A DNA stretch of 64,000 nt from Orobanche coerulescens (taxonomy: Eukaryota > Streptophyta > Magnoliopsida > Lamiales > Orobanchaceae): positions 32,312,231-32,376,230 of the forward strand of contig CM065817.1 of the NCBI GenBank assembly GCA_033398695.1, read 5' to 3'. Position numbers and translations under genes: made by a program. The notes beneath the pieces were generated by a model, which ran no database searches, was not told the origin of the DNA, and saw only the letters and a list, made by a program, of their open reading frames with translations. Shown one piece after another: positions 54,952 through 63,820 of the stretch (position 1 is the stretch's first letter; each line of letters starts with the position of its first letter).

Positions 54952-55468
54952 TAACCATATACCGAAATTAACCGTAATGTAAAATCACGACATATATAAC
55001 TGAAGAGTTCTTTAAGAACATGAATTAATCCATAATCATGTTTGTAGCCAACAAAACGACATAATTCAATGGGTTCTATCATCTAAACCATCATCTAATT
55101 CATAATCCAAGGTATACATCATTTTGTTCTTCAATATAAAATTCATACAACCTCAAGAATCACAACAACAACACCGTAACCATCATTATACGAAGGAGAA
55201 CGTCAACAACAATATCAAAATCCAAATCAAAGAGAAGATTTATCCAACATTCCTCTTGAAGAGGAATCCCAAAGATCAAACACTTCCAAAAACATCAAGA
55301 ACTCCAAGCTTCAGGCTTCTAATCAACTCACCAAGGTCTTAACCAAGGTACAAGGGTCGGAATTAGGGCCAGGAGTGAGGAGGAATGAAGTTTGGGAGGA
55401 AGAGATGTGTTTCCTCTCGTGAGGAAATGAAAGACCGATTCTTAATATATAACCTGCACAGCTTGTTA

Positions 55469-55865
55469 CATACGTTAAGACCCAACCTTAATGTACGTAA
55501 GCCTCTTTAACGTACGCTACATGTCCTATATTGCGTACGTAATCGGCGTCCATGGCTCACTGTCTTATTTCGCACCTTGTGTTACGTACGTAATACCCTC
55601 GCAGTAGCGTACGTAATACACAGTTGACTTGCTACAGTAACACACCTTCTTAACGTACGTAATGATACATCCTTAATGTACGTAAGGCTCGAAGTTGACT
55701 CGCCTGTCCACATTCGCACCGAAAGCTGCCGACACCGGGCCAACCTGCCGACCACAGCTTGATCCTGTCCGATTGCCTTCTTAACGTACGTTGTGTACAC
55801 AACTTAACGTACGTTAAGCTTGCTTAGTTACGTACGTAAGCTCCATTATGTAGCGTACGTAATGG
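55469..55865. promoter_or_regulatory. TTACGTACGTAA palindrome cluster
   Basis: Twelve copies of TTAACGTACGTAA-like palindromes in about 400 bp (for example GTTACGTACGTAAT near 55582, CTTAACGTACGTTAAG near 55803). In transcript (minus) orientation they end about 15 bp before GGTTATATATTAAG, the likely TATA box. The repeated core is the CG-rich palindrome ACGTACGT. Confidence 0.78.
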
Positions 55866-56054
55866 CTTTCGTACTTAGCCATTTCTGCTCCTGTCTGCCG
55901 TCTCAATATACTGAATACGTACACGCGATATACTGAATACGTGTGCTCGTTCCGATAACATTCTCATACGATACATCTTATACAACTTTCGACCAAGTAC
56001 GACAATTGTACAATACTCATACAGTATATCCGACATCGGAAAACATATCAAGCA

Positions 56055-56211
56055 TGTAATATCCTAGAATTAAAAAGAACCTCGATAGATATACTGGCAC
56101 GACTGTCACAGTTCCCAAAATTATTTATCGATACTGTATCGGTCCCACTCTGTACAGTACAACTCAGATAAAATAATGCGAAAAATCATAGCGAAATTCT
56201 AGGATATTACA
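56055..56211. repeat. 157-bp segment bounded by the inverted LTR end
   Basis: TGTAATATCCTAGAATT at 56055-56071 is the exact inverted copy of 56195-56211, the outer end of the solo LTR. Confidence 0.85.
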
Positions 56212-56216
56212 CTAAC

Positions 56217-56377
56217 TACTGCATCTTAGCATGCGCTAACCACCTGCCCTTAGCGCGCGCTAACGGGCCTGGATCCAACTACTGACCTCTGAACCTGTTG
56301 CTCGATAGCGTGCGCTAAGGAGATCCCTTAGCATGCGCTAATGCACCCAGAACTATAGCAGTAGTGCCGAGCGGTAT
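56217..56377 (-). mobile_element. Ty3/gypsy LTR, right part of split copy
   Basis: Continues the LTR interrupted at 46288, after the CTAAC duplication. It carries four more TTAGCATGCGCTAA-type palindromes (56225, 56249, 56304, 56327). It is cut by the PIF element. Confidence 0.75.
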
Positions 56378-57910
56378 GGGTGGCAATGGGATACGCTATG
56401 GGCACGGCATGGTTGATGCCGAGCGGCAACACCGCTGCCACTGTTACGGCATGCCTGCGGCATGGGCTCTCTCGGAAATCTTTGCCGTTGAGGCATGGGG
56501 AAGAATATGACCGTTGAAATGTGACCGTTGGGGTTTTTGGGACCGTTAGGCATTTAAACAAAAAAAAATCCCTTTATAAATCACCTACAATTCACATTTT
56601 ATTTACCATATTTTCACACAAACAATTCACATTTATTTTACTATGTCTTCATCCTCCTCTTCTTCATCCGAGGACGAGTTAATTTTTCCCGCCGACTATT
56701 CTGAACTATTATTATCCGGTAGTACCCTATCAACCTATTTAGCCATGTACGATTCCATTGAAGACACGGCAAACACTACTGAAATCCGAGAGTCTGTCAC
56801 CCGTTTTCGTGAAAAAGCTTTACGAACTCTAATAAATGACTATTTCGTCGAACGACCAAAGTTTCCCGCCCATATTTTTCGTGACCGTTTTCGTATGAAT
56901 AAAAGCTTATTTTTAAGAATTGTTGGTGATGTTGAAGCGAATTTCGAATGGTTTCTAGAGGGCCAAGACGCGAGGGGAAAAAAATTCACAGCGTTACAAA
57001 AATGCACATCGGCCATTCGGCAACTCGCAACGGGTGAACCTCCGGATAGATTTGATGACTATTTAAACATGGCACGAAGAACGTCAGGTTAACCTTCTCA
57101 TTTTTATTTATTTAATTCCGTTTTTTTATAAAGTTTTCGTTATTTTTTATTTACTATTTAATATTTTGTAGGAGAATGCCTTGATCATTTTTGCCATGCG
57201 ATAATTGAATTATATAGTCGAGAGTTATTACGTAGATGGACGGCTTTACAAACGTGGATATTATCTTACCGATGGAATCTATCCTACGTATTCAACGTTT
57301 GTTAAAGCATATAAGTATCTCACTGACCCGAAGGAAAAGAGATTCAAGAAGCTACAAGAGTCTGCAAGAAAGGATGTCGAACAAGCTTTTGGTCCTCTTA
57401 AGGGAAAATGGATGATTCTGAGTCTTTCTCTCCGGGCTATGTCGGTCGAAAAGATTCGACAACTCGTTTATACGTGTATTATATTTCACAATATGATTTT
57501 AAAAGACGACCAGATGGCAATATCACCGGTTCATATAATGGATCATCCGGTCGCGCCAGTTTATGACGAGAGTGTACTACCGGAGTTACTCGACGAAAAT
57601 ATCCATTACCGTCTCCGATATGATTTTACGGAGCACGTAGCGGCTCAAGACTTACCATACCTCGATAACTAGTGATTTTCTTTTTTTTTTCTAATAAGTC
57701 TTATGTAATTTTCTTTTAATTATTAATGAAATATTATGTTTTTATTAAATTGTTTAATATAAATATGAATATAAAAATAAAAAAATAAAATTAGGTGAGG
57801 CATGAGATCATGGTTGCCACTAAAAAACTATGGTGAGGCATGAATGAGGTGTAATGATATTATTGGTGGATTGTGGGGCATGAAAAAGCATGAGATCATG
57901 GCTGCCACCC
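56378..57910 (+). mobile_element. PIF/Harbinger element (1.5 kb), internally deleted
   Basis: Ends GGGTGGCAATGGG and (reverse complement) GGGTGGCAGCCATG bound a PIF-type transposase pseudogene. Flanking trinucleotides are TAT and TAA. PIF/Harbinger normally duplicates a 3-bp TWA target, so one base may have changed. Both ends also carry GGCATGA-like subterminal words. Confidence 0.75.
56643..57672 (+). pseudogene. PIF/Harbinger (ALP1/HARBI1-like) transposase, core deleted
   Basis: Exon 1 56643-57087 reads a Ser/Asp-rich start, then PKFPAHIFRDRFRMNKSLF and QKCTSAIRQLATGEPPDRF. A GT...TTTTGTAG intron (57088-57170) is followed by ECLDHFCHAIIELYSREL. The reading frame then breaks and resumes at about 57230 as VDGRLYKRGYYLTDGIYP, QESARKDVEQAFGPLKGKW and EHVAAQDLPYLDN. 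Roughly 100 residues between these parts, including the first catalytic Asp region, are missing. The family cuts and pastes DNA with a partner Myb-like protein. This copy cannot encode an active enzyme. Confidence 0.88.
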
Positions 57911-58057
57911 TAAGTACCTGATCGTTCATATGAGATCTTAGTGTTTATATTAATTTTGGGTTTAAATATTAAAACTAAGTATTAAAGTCAAAGTACCATC
58001 ATTAAAATCCTAAATACCAAAAAAAAAGTGTGCTCTTTGAATTAAAAGTATATAAAT
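57911..58057. other. AT-rich spacer, nothing recognised
   Basis: Flank between the PIF element and the foldback element. The 5' start of the older gypsy LTR is expected somewhere here but no TGTAATATCC end is seen. Confidence 0.4.
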
Positions 58058-59002
58058 TCTGGCCCAAATACCGATTACCGACCAAATTTATAATATTTTA
58101 TTTTTAATAATAGTGGAAATAGCTTGTTTTGTCTATTTGCATATAGTAATATTCTTTTGTGCCCCAAGTTTAGTAACAACTCTTTTGATACTCAAATTAT
58201 CGAAATTGACCTTTTACTCGAATAAATTCGAGTCATATATTGTAATTTCGAGTAACATAATTTTGAGTCAACTTAAAAAAAACAATATTGAGGAAGGTTG
58301 AAAATATGGGTTACACGAGCCCGAAAATTTGGGTTAGACCAGTCAAATCGTGTTAACCGAATTTAATTCGAGTCACACGTAGTCGGGCTCGAATAAATTC
58401 GAGTCATATATTGTAATTTCGAGTGAACTTGTAAAAATATACACGTGCAGTATTACTCGAATTCGTGTGGGACATTGTCTATTCGTGACAAACATAAAAA
58501 AAATCTTAAAACAAATGTGTTGTGGGGCAGTGCAGTATTACCCGAAGTGAAATTGTCCGGATTCGTGTGATGAGTGAGTGGGGCAGTGCAGTGTTACCCG
58601 AAATGCAGTGCTGTGTGATGAGTGTTGTGGGGCAGTGCAGTATAGATTCGAGTTACCCAAATTCAGATTCGGGTAACCCGATTTTGTTACGGGTAACTCG
58701 TATTTTGTTCGGTAACCCGAATTCGGGTAATTCGATTGTCTAATTGTGTTACCCGATTGTCAACCTTACTCAATATTGTATATTTTTTAAAGTTGGCTCG
58801 AAATTATGTTACTCGAAATTATAACAAATGACTCGAATTTATACGAGTAAAGGTCAATTTCGATAATTTGGATATCAAAAGAATTGTTACTAAACTTGAG
58901 ACAGAAAAAAATATTACTATATGTAAAAGAGCAAAACAAATTTTTTCCTTTAATAATATTGTTATTACATAAAGTCTGGCCCAAATATCGACTACCAACA
59001 AA
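58058..59002. mobile_element. Foldback-like element with about 210-bp inverted arms
   Basis: 58105-58318 and 58741-58985 are inverted copies of each other (for example TCGAAATTGACCTTTTACTCG and AAGGTTGAAAAT against AAGGTTGACAAT). The centre is rich in GGGTAACCCGAATTCGGGT-like words and holds three GTGGGGCAGTGCAGT repeats (about 58519-58640). Outside the arms lie 28-29 bp direct repeats, TCTGGCCCAAATAYCGAYTAC, at 58058 and 58975. Confidence 0.75.
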
Positions 59003-59139
59003 GCTTTTTATGTTTCATCTAGTATATATGTACTTTTTTAAAAATTTATGTTAACTTACAAAATAATTTAAATAGTTTTATCTATTAAAATTTTTAAGAA
59101 AAAAAAAAAATTATTTATAAAAATTAAAATTTTATATAT

Positions 59140-59280
59140 AACTAGTCGTTTCATTCCGGTCTGGGTCAGGTCCGATCCAAATTTTTCCAGTATGTCCCGA
59201 TCTCAGGATCGAGTATAACAAGTCCGGTTCGCAGTTCAGAATTTTAATAAAATTCAATTTTAAATATTTGTGCAGTCCTA
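59140..59280. mobile_element. Possible hAT-like remnant
   Basis: It ends TGTGCAGTCCTA, reverse complement TAGGACTGCACA, close to the right end of the MITE at 7771-8527. GGTCTGGGTCAGGTCCG words lie inside. No target duplication is recognised. Confidence 0.35.
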
Positions 59281-59632
59281 CCTGCAAGCAATGGGAAATT
59301 ATTGCATATACCCGTAAAACCACGTGGGATGGTTTTACTTTCACCATGGATGCTTGACACGTGTTAAAGGCAAATATGAACCGTCCGAGAAGTTATCTTT
59401 TTTCACGCTTATCTGAAGCAAAGCACAATCTGGTGGCCCCACTACGAGACCAACTTGTTCTGCTTTTCCTTTTAGAGCTACCATTTCCTTTTTTTTTTTT
59501 CCTATCCTTTCTTCTTCCTCATTTTCTCTTCCCCTCACAACAGTAGGTTCACTGCGTCACAGAAAATTAAACAGTAATAGCTAGTTTTGGTTGCTGATAC
59601 AGAGGAGAACGGGAGGTTGGTTCTACTTACAA

Positions 59633-59658
59633 CGGCGACGGCGACGGCGACGGCGACG
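59633..59658. repeat. (CGGCGA)n microsatellite
   Basis: Four to five hexamer units in the presumed 5' non-coding exon of the MULE gene. Confidence 0.85.
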
Positions 59659-59887
59659 TTCGGTCATCTTCTTCCTCTGGCCTCTTTATCAGGTATATTA
59701 TAAATCTTAATTTTCAATTGATAGGTTTTGGGGTTGTGTTTATTTGTTGATGATAGATTGTTAGGTTTCAATTGGAGAATGTGGTAAGAGAATTTATTCT
59801 GATATAAATTGTTGGGTTTGAATTGGAGAATTTGATAAATTATGTGGGTTCATCTAATTATGGGTTTGAATGATTTATGTAGTTAAG

Positions 59888-61398
59888 ATGAATGTGGATG
59901 GTGAAAATGAACCGAATGTGGATGGTGAAGATGAACTGGTGATAGTTAGTGGTATTGAAGGTTGTGAGGATAATTTGTTTGGAAAGACTGTGGTGGATGA
60001 AGAATCAGCGTACAATCTTTATAATCACCATGCATTTAGAAAGGGTTTCAGCATACGAACACTACAAAAGAGAGAAAATAAGAAGGGGGTGGTGACTGCA
60101 TTAAATTTTTGTTGTTCGTGGCAAGGATTTAAGATGGACCGCGACTTAATTGATAAGAAGATCGGTAGACAAGATTTTCGATCCGGCTGTAAGGCTTGTA
60201 TTCGATTTTCGAGAAAGAATGACTTAACTCCATTTGAGGTTACTTTGTTTGTAGCGGATCACAACCATGATTTTGTTCCCATAGAGGAAAGATAATTTCT
60301 TCGATCAAGTAGGAAAATATCTAGAGCTCAAGCGGTGATCCGCAACATGATTGCCGCAGTATTAGTACGAAGAAAACGTACACACTTTTAGCTGAAGAGG
60401 TCGGTGGTCCAGAACATGTTGGTTTTACGAAGAGAGATTGTTATAACCTCGTAGCTTCTGAAAAAAATAATCTTCTTGGTGCAAGAGATGCACAAACCTT
60501 AATTCAAACATTTAATCGTAAGCAATTGGAAGATCCGACATTTTTTTATTCTATCCAAGTCGATCAAGAAAATAGGATGACAAATTTTTTTTGGACGGAT
60601 GGGGGATCACAGCTTGATTACGAATGTTTTGGGGATGTTGTTGTGTTTGACACAACCTTTCGAACTAACAAGTACAACATGAAGTGTGCTCCTTTCGTTG
60701 GCGTTAATCATCATTGGAGGAATGTATTATTTGGTTGCGCATTTTTGAAGGATGAAAACACCACGGCATTCATTTGGTTGTTTGAAACGTTCTTACAAGC
60801 CATGGGAAACAAAAAGCCACAAATAATTTTTACTGATGAAGATGCTGCAATGGCAGCTGCCATTAAGGTGGTTTTTCCTGAGATTTGTCATCGTCTATGC
60901 TTGTGGCACATCTCAAAAAACGCGAGTAAGAAAATTGGAAGTTATATGGCTATTTTTGAGTTTAAGAGATTATTTAACAAATGGTTTTATGGTTGTGAAT
61001 CTGAGGCTGAATTGGTACACACTTGGGAACAAATGAAAGTGATGTTCAATGTTGAGAACATAAAGTGGCTAAATGACAAGTGGTTGATACGTGAGAAATG
61101 GTCTCCAGTGTTTAGTATGGATTTGTTTTCTTGTATGATGAAGACTTCTCAAAGAAGTGAGAGTATGAATAGCGTTTTTCGAGACATGTGCAAGAAAACA
61201 ATGACACTAACTCAATTTGTTAATGAGTATGAAAGACAGAGTAATGACATGAGATTAACTGAATTGGAGGAAGATCATCAATCTGGCAAGGGGAAACCTC
61301 CGATGATTATAAAAAATAGTAGTATTTTGAATCTTATTCTTGTAATTTTGAATATAATTTTTTTCTTTTGTAGAACTCAACCACATGCACTCGCTTGA
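59888..61398 (+). pseudogene. FAR1/MURA-like MULE transposase
   Basis: A probable intron from CAG/GTATAT (59692) to TTATGTAG (59882) precedes the ATG at 59888. A FAR1-type N-terminal domain follows (FGKTVVDEESAYNLYNHHAF, SGCKACIRF, ADHNHDFVP). TAA at 60293 and a frameshift near 60356 separate it from the catalytic part: VVVFDTTFRTNKY (first Asp), IFTDEDAAMAAAI (second Asp), LCLWHISKNASKK, and QRSESMNSVFR (catalytic Glu). After GKGKPP it reads into what looks like an unspliced intron ending TTCTTTTGTAG. The SWIM zinc finger is not seen. Cut-and-paste transposition is the family role; related FAR1 proteins are light-signalling factors. Placement between MULE TIRs favours a transposase. Confidence 0.85.
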
Positions 61399-62312
61399 AA
61401 GATTCTGAATCCGGTCAACAATGATTAGATGATCTTAAACCTTTTATCATTTGGAATATTTTGGATTTTTTTATGATTTTTTGTATTTAGAGTCCGCACT
61501 TACGCAAGTCAGGAAGTCGACCTGTTGTGTTTGATATCGGTAAGAAAATATTTATGTTCAACTACTTGTTACTATCCTTCTGCTATGGGTATCTCCTTCC
61601 CGCAATGGATGAAGTGGCATTATTTTGAAATAATGAAATATGATCTACTAGGTACAGGTGAGCCAGGAAATAGTTCTGAAGAAGATTTTCTACTTTCTAA
61701 AGAGTCGAATGAAATGAAGGGTGGGGTTGCACCATTAAGCAGTGCGGCAATTATGCCTTCTCCTCTTTTGCTGTGGAGATTCAAGGTATTGCTTTGAGTT
61801 GATTTCAAAGTGGCAGAGTGGCAGTGAATCCTTCTTCTGCTTTGAGGATTAGTATAATATGATAAGTTTATTTGAAGTTCCAATCTATTGGGTGTTTTTT
61901 TCCTCATTTTTTCCCTTCCCCCGCATTTTATGATGGTAAACCAGATCCTCTATTAGATAAATAGAATTGGTTCTTTTCAAGAGAAGTTCTGTCGTTATTT
62001 ATAAGGATTGTAAGAGGTCCTTTTTTTATTTTGAACAAACACGTTTTAAGAATTCATATGTTTTTTCCTTTTTAGTTATCTCAATTTTTTAACAAGGATT
62101 TTTTTTTGATAGAGTATTTGGTTCTTCACCATATTAATCAAAAACAAAAAAATTTAATGTAATTGTTGGTTCTCTAAATCATCAAAAGATAACAATTAAA
62201 CTTGGTAAGCAAATAGTAGAAAAAAAAATTTAATCGTTATTGAAAAATAGAAGAAAAAATCGTTGCATATTAGTAAAAATAGAAGGAAAAAATGCACACA
62301 ACAAAAACCAAA
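61399..62312. other. MULE interior without recognised gene
   Basis: A 90-codon open frame at 61525-61797 has no recognised motif. It may be a remnant of the transposase C-terminus or chance. The remainder is AT-rich. Confidence 0.4.
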
Positions 62313-63050
62313 TCTATACTTCTATTAAAAGAGAGTTGTGCCACAGGTCCTTTTGGAAAGTTTTTGCTTTTTTTCTTTTAAAATAAAATGTAGCTAGAGA
62401 GCTGTATTCTTAAATTTCACAAAAAAAAAAATTCTAGATATGTATTGTGGGTTATTCCACAACTTACACTCATCTATCAATAAAAAATCTTTCCGTTATT
62501 TTTTAGCTTAAAATTTCAAATGTTTTCAATTTTTTAAATCAAGTTTAGTTTTAATGAAAAATATATCAAAATTAATTTTTATTTCACAATTTTGAACTAG
62601 ACATCTATATGAATATAATAAATTTGATGGATTTACAATAATGACCGATTGCACAAAAAATTATCTTAGAAAAATATGAATATTTATTTTCAAGAAATTA
62701 ATTGATGCAAACTAAAAATATATTAACTCATTTATTGCTTACATAAAAAATAAATTATGATATTCATTTAATTATAATAACTAAAAATAATAAAACATAC
62801 ACTCCACATACACACATATATTAAGACTTAATAACACATATAATGGATACTAATTGACTTAACACTCCGCTAATGTGGTACTCTTTCTTGAATTATATTA
62901 CACCTTATAATACACTCAATAAGTCTTTTATTAATATTACGCTAATATGATACTCCTGTTGAAAATCATCAAAAATAAATTTAGAGATCGAAAAATTATT
63001 TTCTAATAAGAGAATATTTTATGCGGTGCATTGCACCGGAGAACATCTAG
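62313..63050 (+). mobile_element. Non-autonomous Helitron (738 bp)
   Basis: It begins TCTATACTTCTATTAAAAG after an A and ends ...CGGTGCATTGCACCGGAGAACATCTAG followed by T. The TC start, the short hairpin (CGGTGC / GCACCG, 63024-63038) about 8 bp before the CTAG end, and insertion between A and T are Helitron hallmarks. No Rep/helicase is present. It is nested inside the MULE. Confidence 0.85.
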
Positions 63051-63092
63051 TAAAAGTTAAGAAGGAGAAAAAAATCAGGTAATAAAAAAAAG

Positions 63093-63208
63093 TGGGAAAT
63101 TATTGCATATTCTAATATGGTCTAAATCGCCACGTGTCAGTTTATGAGTGAAGGGTAAACCATGTCACCCATCCTTCATGGTGTTACGGGTATATGCAAT
63201 AATTTCCC
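63093..63208. repeat. 116-bp inverted-repeat unit at MULE right end
   Basis: GGGAAATTATTGCATA at 63093 and its inverse TATGCAATAATTTCCC at 63193-63208 bound this segment. The outer copy is the MULE right TIR. The inner one is a second TIR-like end facing the other way. Confidence 0.75.
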
Positions 63209-63418
63209 GCAATTGTCCCTATTTTTCGGTTATTTATTACCAAAAATTCATATGTTAGTCGGAGGTCTGGTATTTTTGGCAATACAATGTTGACTTGGAT
63301 GCCATCAGATTTCTATGAATTTGATCAATATCTTAAAATGCCAACTGTTTCCCACATGATGTTTTTCTCTGTCCTACTCACAAAACACTGTAAGTGGGTG
63401 TGATTATACCGGCACTAA

Positions 63419-63720
63419 GACCATGTTCTTTTGGATTTATTTTTCAGTTTTTCAATTTAGTTCAGTTCAGTTCAGTTCAGGTCCATTCAGTTCAGTTCAG
63501 TTCAGTTCAGTTCTTCTTCTTATTATTATTATTATTATTAATCTTAATTATTATTATTGTTATTATTACTAATAATATTACTATTATCGTTGTTGTTGTT
63601 AATTATTATTATTATTATTTACCATTATTATTATTATTTACCCTTAATATATATTTGATTCAGTTGGCCCATTGATTCGATTCGATTCGATTGATTCATT
63701 CAGTCCAAAAGAACAGAGCC
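63419..63720. mobile_element. Tourist-like MITE (302 bp), TAA TSD
   Basis: Ends GACCATGTTCTTTTGGA and (reverse complement) GGCTCTGTTCTTTTGGA. TAA is duplicated at 63416-63418 and 63721-63723. GGnnnTGTT ends and a 3-bp TWA duplication are typical of PIF/Harbinger (Tourist) MITEs. The interior is mostly (TTCAG)n and (ATT)n tracts. Confidence 0.9.
63455..63660. repeat. (GTTCA)n and (ATT)n simple repeats
   Basis: About eleven GTTCA units in two runs (63458-63512), then ATT/TTG trinucleotide tracts to about 63640, inside the MITE. Confidence 0.85.
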
Positions 63721-63820
63721 TAATGCACTGGATTCCATCAGAACTCCGAAATTAAGCGTGCCTTGACGAGAGTAGTATTAGGATGAGTGACCTCTCGGAA
63801 AGTCCTCGTATTGTACACCT

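Larger units (their letters stand above)
46289..56211 (-). mobile_element. Second Ty3/gypsy solo LTR, filled by nested insertions
   Basis: Left end TGTAACACCCCCAAAACC, right end GGATATTACA, flanked by CTAAC on both sides (46284-46288 and 56212-56216). The LTR sequence is in two halves: the transcript-3' half at about 46289-46435 and 48833-49780, and the promoter half at about 54952-56211. Everything between is nested. Put together the LTR is roughly 2.3 kb without an internal region, hence a solo LTR. The insertion went into a palindrome of the older LTR at 44047. Confidence 0.8.
59293..63208 (+). mobile_element. MULE (Mutator-like) transposon, 3.9 kb
   Basis: Left GGGAAATTATTGCATATACC and the right inverted equivalent form TIRs that are similar over about 80 bp, with shared GGATGG, TTCAC and TGACACGTG blocks. 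A MURA/FAR1-like transposase pseudogene lies inside, near the left end. GCAAT abuts both ends but a full 9-bp duplication is not visible. A Helitron is nested on the right. Confidence 0.8.
63396..63820 (+). pseudogene. Diverged plus-strand 5S copy split by a MITE
   Basis: 63396-63418 (GGGTGTGATTATACCGGCACTAA) plus 63724-63820 (TGCACTGGATTCCATCAG...) form one 5S sequence of about 120 bp, opposite in strand to the main array. No TATA-like box precedes it, and AAAAAAGC rather than a T-run follows it. It is an isolated, decayed copy: either a dispersed 5S pseudogene or a 5S-carrying retroelement LTR (Cassandra type). I cannot decide between these. Confidence 0.88.

Noticed and set aside
59870..61398. 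Host FAR1/FHY3 light-signalling gene
   Set aside because: A stop and a frameshift interrupt it, no SWIM finger is seen, and MULE-type inverted ends surround it. A transposase pseudogene fits better.
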